DNA from: CAZVXI01 sp964631295
Lineage (GTDB): Bacteria; Planctomycetota; Phycisphaerae; Phycisphaerales; SM1A02
DNA: 15,716 nucleotides
Direction: 5' to 3'
Assembly: GCA_964631295.1 (NCBI GenBank)
Contig: CAZVXI010000063.1
Location: 1-15,716 of the forward strand
Position numbers and translations under genes: made by a program. The notes beneath the pieces were generated by a model, which saw nothing but the letters and a program-made list of their open reading frames with translations, was not told the origin of the DNA and made no database searches. Shown one piece after another: positions 1-6,439 of the stretch. Each line of letters opens with the position of its first letter. Position 1 is the stretch's first letter.

Positions 1-1
1 C

Positions 2-49
2 TGGCACCAACCGACGTGGATCAAGATTGCTGAACAGTACGACGACTGA
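2..49 (+). CDS. possible 3' end of an upstream gene (partial)
   Basis: One frame is open from the window edge and ends at TGA 47-49, encoding WHQPTWIKIAEQYDD. The residue mix is that of an ordinary protein C-terminus, and the next gene starts about 260 bases downstream, so an upstream gene could end here. The other two frames are a shorter tail and a long arginine/serine-rich frame that looks non-coding. Fifteen residues are too few to name a family, and this could be chance. A small GC-only hairpin (50-54 with 58-62) follows the stop directly. Confidence 0.25.
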   Translation, partial: WHQPTWIKIAEQYDD

Positions 50-306
50 CGCGCGATGCGCGCACAGCTTCAGCCGGCAACGCAAGAAATCGAGGCATCG
101 TCGCGCGACTCGACCATTGCAGCACCGTTGCCCGGCCCCTCCCGGCCTGCGTTCGGGTGGTTTTCCGGTCACTTTCCGCATTGGATTTGCTGTTGGAGCG
201 TCTAGAGTAAGGTCTTGCAGTCGTTGCTCGAGCGCGGCGTGGACCGCCGGCACCGCTGCACAGTATCGCCCCCACACCGCACAGCATGTCCATCAGGAGA
301 AAGTGC
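50..306 (+). other. non-coding leader region upstream of the first complete gene
   Basis: I see no credible gene here. The frames that cross it in both directions are rich in Arg, Ser and Ala and resemble no protein. The only structures seen are a weak hairpin at 50-62 (arms CGCGC and GCGCG) and a poor promoter-like pair, TTGGAT 181-186 and TAGAGT 203-208 with a 16-base spacer. A clear ribosome binding site, AGGAGA at 295-300, lies six bases before the ATG at 307. Confidence 0.4.
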
Positions 307-1443
307 ATGTACCGCAAGATCGTTCTCGTTGCCGTGGCCGCGTCCTTTGCATTGGTTGTGTCGCTGGGCGTCGCGCTGGCAACAACATTCGATGACACCG
401 CATTCACCTATCAGGGGCACCTCGAGCAGGCCGGCTCGCCCGTCACGGATACTCTGCAGATGCGGTTCCGCCTGTATGACGATGAGTCGGCAGGCAGCCA
501 GGTTGGTGTGGAAGATATTCATCCATCGGTCGGCGTGAGCGAAGGTCGCTTCACCGTCGAACTCGATTTCGGTACGGATGTCGCGGAATGTGTCGGCCTG
601 TGGCTGGAGATTGAAGTCGAAGGTGTCGTCCTCGCGCCGCGACAGAGAATCACCGGCGTGCCGTACGCAATCTCGACGCGAGGCATCTTTGTGGATGGTG
701 ATGGGAACGTCGGCATCGCCAATGAAGATCCCAGCGCGCCGCTCGACGTGGAAGGGGAGATAGTTGTTACAAACGACTCCAACGAAACGCGCGTGAGCAA
801 CCTCCTTGCAGGAGGTGATTTCGGTGTTGTTGAAACATTCGGCACGAATGATTCGCTGAACTTTCAGGTGTCTTTCACTGGTAATGTGAACACCGGTGCT
901 GCGGTCGTGCTTGATCAGGATAACTTCCTTGATGCAGGGATACTCGCATCGAGTGGAGGCAACAGCTCGGTGTTTGCGAATGTGAAGAACTTCCGCATGC
1001 CCAACCCGCGCGAAGCAGATACTGAGATCGTGTATGCGTGTGTGGAAGGCCCGGAGGCGGCAGCATATTTGCGAGGCACGGCAACACTTGTGAATGGCGA
1101 AGTGTTTGTGCCGTTCCCGCAGCACTTCATGGATGTTGCCACGATTGATGGCATGACTGTGCAACTCACGCCACGCTCGGCTGAGTCGAAGGGGCTGGCT
1201 GTGATTGAGCAGGCGGCTGACGGGTTCATCGTGAAGGAACTGATGAGCGGGACGGGCAACTACCAGTTCAACTGGCACGCCACCGCAATCCGCCGCGGCT
1301 ATGAAGATTACCAGGTCATTCAGCCGGCGCTGCATCTGCAGATTGGGCAGGTCGTTCGGCCGTCGCGCCCGCAATCAGACGCTGGCAATAGCAACAACGA
1401 CGGCGAGGTTGATGGCATCGATCAGCAGCAGGCTGGCCGCTGA
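307..1443 (+). CDS. exported tail-fibre-like protein with a single dockerin-like half-motif
   Basis: The start is placed at ATG 307, not the in-frame ATG 286, because AGGAGA at 295-300 is correctly spaced only for 307. The product is 378 residues. Residues 1-25 form a signal peptide ending VALA. Residues 30-120 (FTYQGHLEQAG, MRFRLYDD, ITGVPYAIS) match a module often found at the N-terminus of exported bacterial tail-fibre-domain proteins. Residues 127-149 (DGDGNVGIANEDPSAPLDV) match the IG...P...LDV motif of phage-fibre-like proteins. Residues 230-340 resemble the segment that follows this motif in such proteins (VEGPEAAAYLRGTA). No peptidase S74 autocleavage domain is present. Near the C-terminus N361, N363, D365 and D372 have dockerin calcium-loop spacing, but only one loop is present and the LLxVLSNWG helix is missing. 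It probably shares a transcript with the gene 47 bases downstream. The function is unknown; a surface or extracellular location is inferred. Confidence 0.8.
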   Translation: MYRKIVLVAVAASFALVVSLGVALATTFDDTAFTYQGHLEQAGSPVTDTLQMRFRLYDDESAGSQVGVEDIHPSVGVSEGRFTVELDFGTDVAECVGLWLEIEVEGVVLAPRQRITGVPYAISTRGIFVDGDGNVGIANEDPSAPLDVEGEIVVTNDSNETRVSNLLAGGDFGVVETFGTNDSLNFQVSFTGNVNTGAAVVLDQDNFLDAGILASSGGNSSVFANVKNFRMPNPREADTEIVYACVEGPEAAAYLRGTATLVNGEVFVPFPQHFMDVATIDGMTVQLTPRSAESKGLAVIEQAADGFIVKELMSGTGNYQFNWHATAIRRGYEDYQVIQPALHLQIGQVVRPSRPQSDAGNSNNDGEVDGIDQQQAGR

Positions 1444-1490
1444 TCCTGTGCGACTTTTCGCGTGACACCAGAACACAGGAGAAGCGCACC

Positions 1491-1910
1491 ATGAAACGAT
1501 CAACGACAGCAGCGCAGACGCTCGCAGCATGCGCGATCACTGCAGCGGCCGCCACCGCGCCGCGGATGGGTTCATACGATCTTGTGCGCGGCGACTTCAC
1601 ATCAGGCGGAGGCTCGGCGGCAGGCACGCTGGAGTACACGCTTGTCGGCGCGATTGCCCGCGTGGATGCGCACGATGCAATGACCGGCGGCGACTTCGCA
1701 CTCGCCGGCGGCGTGTTGCTGCCCGACGATGAACCGGTCATCTGCGATGGCGACACGAACGGCGACCTTGTCGTCAACCTCGCTGACCTGCTCGATGTTC
1801 TCTCCAACTGGGGCGGCGACGGTTCATCCGGCGGCGACTCCAACGATGATGGCATGGTCAACCTTGCCGACCTGCTCGATGTTCTCTCCAACTGGGGCAA
1901 CATGTGCTGA
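1491..1910 (+). CDS. small exported protein with a C-terminal dockerin-like pair
   Basis: The product is 139 residues and starts at ATG 1491 after AGGAGAA at 1477-1483. Residues 1-24 look like a signal peptide, although the hydrophobic core is alanine-rich and modest. Residues 35-76 carry a GGGSAAG...LEYTLVGAIARVDAH...GGDFALAGG pattern that I recognise as common in planctomycete exported proteins of unknown role. Two dockerin-like loops follow: D88, N90, D92, D99 and D116, N118, D120, D127. Each is followed by LLDVLSNWG. C85 and the terminal C139 bracket the pair and could form a disulfide. The protein is almost entirely the short pattern plus the dockerin pair, so it has no obvious catalytic domain. 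It lies 47 bases after the preceding gene and is probably co-transcribed with it. Confidence 0.8.
   Translation: MKRSTTAAQTLAACAITAAAATAPRMGSYDLVRGDFTSGGGSAAGTLEYTLVGAIARVDAHDAMTGGDFALAGGVLLPDDEPVICDGDTNGDLVVNLADLLDVLSNWGGDGSSGGDSNDDGMVNLADLLDVLSNWGNMC
1775..1898 (+). repeat. 40-base direct repeat encoding the two dockerin-like helices
   Basis: Bases 1775-1814 and 1859-1898 match at 38 of 40 positions, are in the same frame and are 84 bases (28 codons) apart. Each encodes NLADLLDVLSNWG. The near-identity at third codon positions suggests recent duplication or gene conversion of the half-motif within this gene; in the other dockerin-like pairs of the window the two halves are clearly diverged. 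Confidence 0.8.
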
Positions 1911-1927
1911 CGTGAGCGCGCAGTCGC

Positions 1928-2311
1928 TTAAGCGTCTGACGTGTCGCCGTCGAGTGTGGTCGCGAGCATCATGCGATGGCCATCCGCGGTGCGCAGCGCC
2001 ATCTCGCGCATGCCCCATGGTTCATCGCGCGGTTCTTTGATGATTTCTGCATGCTCGGCAATGGCGCGCTGGTGGAATGCATCGACATCATCCACCACCA
2101 GATACGCGAAGTACTGATGATCACCAAGACGAGGCACGGGGATGGCATCGGGACATCGGCCGCACATGAAGTTGATCTGGTCGCGATGGAAGTACAGCCA
2201 GTTGCCTTCATCAATGACTTTGGTCTCGCAGCCGAGGACGCGCTCGTACCAGTCGCGCGAGCGCTCGAGATCGGGGACTGCCAGAACATAGTGGTGGCTT
2301 TGTATGTGCAT
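1928..2311 (-). CDS. VOC superfamily (glyoxalase/bleomycin-resistance fold) protein
   Basis: The start is taken at the ATG whose first base is 2311, giving 127 residues beginning MHIQSHHYVLAVPDL. A longer in-frame start at 2437 would add 42 residues that look non-coding. The protein shows the two beta-alpha-beta-beta-beta halves of the vicinal-oxygen-chelate fold: HYVLAVPDLERSRDWYERVLG at the N-terminus, the FAYLVVDDVDAFHQRA stretch midway, and PWGMREMALRTADGHRMML near the end. His7 is in the usual first metal position. The glutamate normally found near the last strand (as in DGNxxE) is replaced by Met in DGHRMML, so metal binding and enzyme activity are uncertain. It is transcribed against its left neighbour, with stops 17 bases apart, and diverges from the beta-helix gene. 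The substrate is unknown. Confidence 0.85.
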   Translation of the reverse strand: MHIQSHHYVLAVPDLERSRDWYERVLGCETKVIDEGNWLYFHRDQINFMCGRCPDAIPVPRLGDHQYFAYLVVDDVDAFHQRAIAEHAEIIKEPRDEPWGMREMALRTADGHRMMLATTLDGDTSDA

Positions 2312-2464
2312 GGCGCGGATGGTACTGCATGTCGCCGGGATGTGACGTGCGGCAAGGCCGGTCGTTTGCAGGAAAGCGCTCGCGGAATGTTCGGTGATGC
2401 GGTACGCTGTGTGGAGAGCGGCCTTCCGGGATGACATCCCACAGTGACCACAGGAGGGTTTGCA

Positions 2465-4156
2465 ATGGTGGCGACACGTCGACGAGGCCGGGGAACGATA
2501 CCGATGGTGCTGGCGGCCTGTGCGTGCCTGTGTGCAGGTGCGGGTTCGACCAGGGCCGACACCCTGACGGTCCCGGGCGAGTATCCGACAATTCAGGACG
2601 CGATCGATGCAGCCATGAACGGTGATATCGTGCTTGTGAGTTCCGGCACGTATGGCGAGTCGATTGATTTTCTCGGGAAGATGATCACGGTCGAGTCGGT
2701 CTCGGGCGCATCGACGACAGTCATCAACGCCAACGGCACAGGGCAGCCTGCGGTGCGGTTTGATACATTCGAGGGTGCCAATTCAGTGCTGCGTGGATTC
2801 CGCATCACCAACGGCACGGGGGTGACGATCACTGTCGGGCTGGAATCGCCAACGGTCGGCGCGGGGATATTCATTGATGATGCGAGTCCGACGATCGATG
2901 CGTGCATCGTGCAGGGCAACAGCGCGGACCGCGGCGGTGGGTTTTTCGCGCGCGATGGTGCGCCGGTCATCACCGACACGACCTTCCGCGTCAACAGTGC
3001 GGAGCAGATCGGTGGCGGCGCGTGGCTGCTGGACTGTGATGCCATGTTCGATGGCTGTACTTTCGACACCAACTCGACGAGCGCGGCCGGCTCACATGGA
3101 GGCGGCATCGGAACAAGCGGCGGCTTGCCGAGCTTCGTGGACTGCCAGTTCAGCAACAACACAACCATCGGCAGCGGAGGCGGCGCATACGTGATCAACA
3201 CGGCCGGCACGTTCGGACAATGCATTTTCTACAACAATACCGCCGAGTTTGATGGCGGAGGCATGTGGATCAACGGGCCTGCGTGGCCTGTCATGAGCAG
3301 AACAAGTTTCCTCAGCAATACTGCCAATGCGGGTGGCGGCGTGCACGTACAGTTTTCTGCAGCGGGCGGCGCACGGTCGGATCGCGGCGCAACCGACACC
3401 AAGTTCATCAACTGCCAGTTCATCGAGAACACCGGCCTTGCAGAGGATGTCATCGGTTCGACTGGCATCGGCGGCGGCGCGATTGCAGCAGGTGTCAACG
3501 CGCGGCTTGATGCGACAAACTGCACGATCTTCTCAAATCATCTGACAGGTGCCGAGGCGCGCGGCGGCGGAGTGGCAGTGACGTCGATGGCGCTTGAGGT
3601 ACGCATCACCAACTCGATCGTCTGGGGGAATACCGCGGTCCTCGCAGCCGACATTCTCGAAGAGCAGATTCGCGTGACACCGGCAGGCAACCCTGCACTG
3701 AATGTGACCTTCACATGCATTCAGGATGGCAACCCCAACGATGCATCAATCGGCTTCGGCGGCGCAGCGAACAACAACATTGATGACTTTCCGAACTTCA
3801 ACGACCCCGGCGGCATCGACAATGTGCTCGGCACTGAGGATGACAACCTGATGTTGACCGAGGAATCACCATGCCTCGATGTGGGCGACAGCGCCGCACC
3901 TGATCTGCCGGCAGTTGACCTTGCAGGCGAGGATCGCATCTCACAGGGCGTGGTTGACATGGGCTGTTACGAGTTCCATCCCCCGTGCCGGGGAGACGCT
4001 GATGATGATCTGGATGTCGACCTTGCCGACCTGCTTGCTGTGCTTTCCGCGTGGGGCACGTCGGAGCCCGGCCCGGACGTCGACGACGATGGAGTCGTCG
4101 GCCTGCCAGACCTGCTGCAGGTGCTTTCCAACTGGGGAACGATGTGCGAGCCCTGA
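2465..4156 (+). CDS. exported right-handed beta-helix protein with choice-of-anchor-Q-like end and dockerin-like pair
   Basis: The start is ATG 2465, preceded by a perfect AGGAGG at 2452-2457; the in-frame GTG at 2444 lies upstream of that site and is rejected. The product is 563 residues. Residues 1-32 are a signal peptide. The mature protein opens with TVPGEYPTIQDAIDAA, the usual start of pectate-lyase-like parallel beta-helix proteins. Residues about 90-400 contain repeated turns with GGG and N-N-T/S patterns (GGGFFARDG, GGGAYV, GGGMWI, GGGVHV). Residues about 470-503 (SPCLDVGDSAAPDL...DMGCYEF) match the choice-of-anchor Q domain found in such proteins. The C-terminus carries two dockerin-like loops (D511, D513, D515, D522 and D538, D540, D542, D549), followed by LLAVLSAWG and LLQVLSNWG. 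No catalytic residues can be assigned. It may bind or cleave polysaccharide, or be purely structural. Confidence 0.88.
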   Translation: MVATRRRGRGTIPMVLAACACLCAGAGSTRADTLTVPGEYPTIQDAIDAAMNGDIVLVSSGTYGESIDFLGKMITVESVSGASTTVINANGTGQPAVRFDTFEGANSVLRGFRITNGTGVTITVGLESPTVGAGIFIDDASPTIDACIVQGNSADRGGGFFARDGAPVITDTTFRVNSAEQIGGGAWLLDCDAMFDGCTFDTNSTSAAGSHGGGIGTSGGLPSFVDCQFSNNTTIGSGGGAYVINTAGTFGQCIFYNNTAEFDGGGMWINGPAWPVMSRTSFLSNTANAGGGVHVQFSAAGGARSDRGATDTKFINCQFIENTGLAEDVIGSTGIGGGAIAAGVNARLDATNCTIFSNHLTGAEARGGGVAVTSMALEVRITNSIVWGNTAVLAADILEEQIRVTPAGNPALNVTFTCIQDGNPNDASIGFGGAANNNIDDFPNFNDPGGIDNVLGTEDDNLMLTEESPCLDVGDSAAPDLPAVDLAGEDRISQGVVDMGCYEFHPPCRGDADDDLDVDLADLLAVLSAWGTSEPGPDVDDDGVVGLPDLLQVLSNWGTMCEP

Positions 4157-4159
4157 ACG

Positions 4160-4260
4160 GGGTGCTGACAAAATCTTTCCCATTTTAACATCTATTCAGG
4201 TTGATTTTAGGGTATCTTTCCCGGACCTTCGTCGTATCATGCATGCGGCCAGGAGTTTAT
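4160..4260 (+). promoter_or_regulatory. AT-rich candidate promoter region upstream of the first cysteine-module gene
   Basis: This stretch after the beta-helix stop is conspicuously poorer in G and C than its surroundings. Two partial sigma70-like arrangements are visible: CTGACA 4165-4170 with TAACAT 4186-4191 (15-base spacer), and TTAACA 4185-4190 with TAGGGT 4208-4213 (17-base spacer). Neither is convincing alone. No terminator hairpin for the preceding gene was found. An AGGAG at 4251-4255 sits only three bases before an ATG at 4259. Confidence 0.3.
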
Positions 4261-4315
4261 GGCCTCTCGCGTCTGCCGGAGTCTCGCTGGCAGGTACTCG
4301 CACAAAGGGAATGAG

Positions 4316-6199
4316 ATGGGGGTCCGGCAGTTCATCAACACATGGGTAGGTGGGTGTCGCGCGGCGTTTGCACTGGTAGCGATCATGTGCTGGTGTCAGC
4401 CCGTGCTCGCTGATGGTGCGTGCTGCCTTGAAGACGGCACCTGCATCGAAGTATCAACTATCGACTGCTTCATTGAAGGCGGGACCTACTCCGGCGAGGG
4501 CAGTTCGTGCCTGACGGTCGACTGTACCGGGGCCTGCTGCCTGCCTGATGAGACGTGTGACGACACATTGACGAAAATCCAGTGTGAAGACCTCGGCGGC
4601 ACCTTCAAGGGCAACGGCTTGCAGTGCAGCGAGGTGGCGTGCGGCTTGCGTGGCGCGTGCTGCCTGCAGGAGAGTGGCTGCGTGCCACAACTGACATACA
4701 TCGAGTGCACGTCGGGCTTCGGCGGTACATGGATGGGATTCGGCACCACCTGTTCGTCTGTCGATGTGTTGAACTGCACCGGCGCATGCTGCTTCGATGA
4801 TGCATCATGCGTGGGTGGTGTCTCGCGCATCGAGTGCGACGACATGCTTGGAACATTCCGCGACTTCGGCACTCGCTGCGGCGGCGCGGCAGGCGCGAAT
4901 GATGTGTGTGATTTGCAGAGCGCTCGGGCAAAGAATGCGAGTCTGCAGCGGAAGAGTTTCAACTTCGTCATGATTGATGGCGTTGATCGCAACTTCACCT
5001 TTCAGAAGTTCGATGAGCAGGGAGGCTTGCGGAACCTCGAACGCGTGCATATCGAGGTCAGCGGCTACATCATCGTCGTCGTCCTGATGAACAACAGTTC
5101 CGATGCAGCATTCGTGATCGACGACGCGGTCTCAATCAGCGAAGACATGTCCATCCGCTTCTCTGAGAACACCGATGACCTGCCGACCATGTTGGAGGGC
5201 ATCTGGCGGCCTTCCATGCCGATTGAAGATCTTATCGTCTACTGCGACAACAACGTACTTGCTCCCGGTCAGTGGTGCGCATTTGCCAGTCCGTATTTCT
5301 TCCCGGGCTTTGGTGATGCGATCGCGGTCGAATCGTTTGAGCCTTCGCTGGCGCGACGCGGCACATCATCCTTCATCGCGACGGAAGGTGACGAGACGTT
5401 CACTGTGACACTTAATGGATCGAGCAGCTTCACAAGCACTTTGCAGGGGCAGGGCAGCATCACGCGCAACCCGCATCGCGCCATTGGTGACATCCGCGTC
5501 ACATACGAGTATTCGCTGCCGCGCGGCGCGTGCTGCCTGCTCGATGGCACGTGCGTCGACTTTGTCACATCGAACTGGTGTACTGATCAGCCCGATGAGA
5601 TACTCTGGACGCCGGGCCAGTTGTGTGAGGATCTTGCAACGTTCGGTGATCCGTGCCTGCCGCGTGGCGCATGCTGCCTGTGCGATGGCTCCTGCATTGA
5701 CGCAGTCACTGAAGATGAGTGCAACGCCTTCTTCAACGCGGACGCTCAGTTCCACCTCGGCCAGACGTGTGAAGAAATCACATGCGAGCCGCGCGGCCTG
5801 TGCTGCCTGCCGGATGAAACCTGCGAGGACTGGCGCACAGAATCTGATTGCTACTCGCTTGATGCGGACGCGGTCTGGCTCGAGTGCGACGCATGCTCAG
5901 AGGTGGAATGCCCTGCCATCGGTGCGTGCTTCTTCCCAAGCGATCCATGCGATGTGCTCACCGAGGATCAATGTCTGGCTCAAGGTGGATTCTTCGTCGG
6001 GCCGGGGTCAGATTGCCAGGACGTGCAGACGTGTGAAGGCGATGCCAACTTCGACCAGATCGTCAATCTCGCGGACCTGCTCATCGTGCTTTCCAACTGG
6101 GGAACCGCTGCCGATCAGGGCGATGTCGACTCCAACGGCATCGTCGGTTTGTCCGATCTGCTGCTCGTTCTCTCCAACTGGGGCTGCGACTTCTCCTGA
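4316..6199 (+). CDS. exported cysteine-module protein with choice-of-anchor-E-like domain and dockerin-like pair (copy 1)
   Basis: From ATG 4316 the product has 627 residues. AAGGGA at 4305-4310 is well spaced for this start and gives a compact signal peptide ending PVLA (residue 32). The alternative ATG 4259 has AGGAG only three bases upstream and adds a 19-residue polar extension. Four cysteine modules of the form GACC...C...C...G.GxxC start near residues 35, 72, 113 and 156. Residues about 199-401 form a domain with few cysteines. It contains FTFQKFDEQGGLRNLERVHI and ends DIRVTYEY, which resembles the choice-of-anchor E domain. Four more modules follow, starting near 404, 451, 494 (GLCC) and 536 (GACF). 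The C-terminus has dockerin-like loops D576, N578, D580, D587 and D603, D605, N607, D614, each followed by an LSNWG helix. The modules are probably disulfide-rich and extracellular. It is a paralogue of the next gene. Function unknown. Confidence 0.85.
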   Translation: MGVRQFINTWVGGCRAAFALVAIMCWCQPVLADGACCLEDGTCIEVSTIDCFIEGGTYSGEGSSCLTVDCTGACCLPDETCDDTLTKIQCEDLGGTFKGNGLQCSEVACGLRGACCLQESGCVPQLTYIECTSGFGGTWMGFGTTCSSVDVLNCTGACCFDDASCVGGVSRIECDDMLGTFRDFGTRCGGAAGANDVCDLQSARAKNASLQRKSFNFVMIDGVDRNFTFQKFDEQGGLRNLERVHIEVSGYIIVVVLMNNSSDAAFVIDDAVSISEDMSIRFSENTDDLPTMLEGIWRPSMPIEDLIVYCDNNVLAPGQWCAFASPYFFPGFGDAIAVESFEPSLARRGTSSFIATEGDETFTVTLNGSSSFTSTLQGQGSITRNPHRAIGDIRVTYEYSLPRGACCLLDGTCVDFVTSNWCTDQPDEILWTPGQLCEDLATFGDPCLPRGACCLCDGSCIDAVTEDECNAFFNADAQFHLGQTCEEITCEPRGLCCLPDETCEDWRTESDCYSLDADAVWLECDACSEVECPAIGACFFPSDPCDVLTEDQCLAQGGFFVGPGSDCQDVQTCEGDANFDQIVNLADLLIVLSNWGTAADQGDVDSNGIVGLSDLLLVLSNWGCDFS

Positions 6200-6217
6200 G
6201 ATCGGGCCTGGCCGATC
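6200..6217 (+). terminator. hairpin immediately after the copy 1 stop codon
   Basis: Perfect 6-base arms GATCGG (6200-6205) and CCGATC (6212-6217) enclose a 6-base loop directly after TGA 6197-6199. No T-run follows, so it could be a weak or factor-assisted terminator, or just an RNA-stabilising stem. Confidence 0.35.
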
Positions 6218-6297
6218 ATGCAGCGTCGGCGAACCATCACGCCTGTGCGGGCTGGGCGATTGCCGGGTGAGGGGAAAATGAGGTAAGTCGCTCGCAC

Positions 6298-6326
6298 TTG
6301 GCCCCTGCTGCTTCCGAAGATATACA
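6298..6326 (+). promoter_or_regulatory. candidate sigma70-like promoter for copy 2
   Basis: TTGGCC (6298-6303) and TATACA (6321-6326) are separated by 17 bases. Transcription would begin near 6333 and leave a leader of about 105 bases before ATG 6440. The rest of 6218-6439 shows no gene. Confidence 0.4.
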
Positions 6327-6439
6327 TGTGCGTGCTCACTGGAGCCGCTCGACAACGACGTCGTGTCCACAGATCGGTCTCGTCCGCCCGCAACGGGCAT
6401 TGCCTGGCACTTGCCAGGTCTCCTTCTGGAGGGGAACCG

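Noticed and set aside
202..1374. 390-residue open frame on the minus strand
   Set aside because: It lies opposite the exported protein at 307-1443, which has a signal peptide, ribosome binding site and family motifs. The antisense product has no signal or recognisable domain, and long antisense frames are common in GC-rich genes.
1925..1934. palindrome CGCTTAAGCG between convergent genes
   Set aside because: It has no loop and cannot form a terminator hairpin; a 10-base palindrome overlapping a stop codon may be chance.
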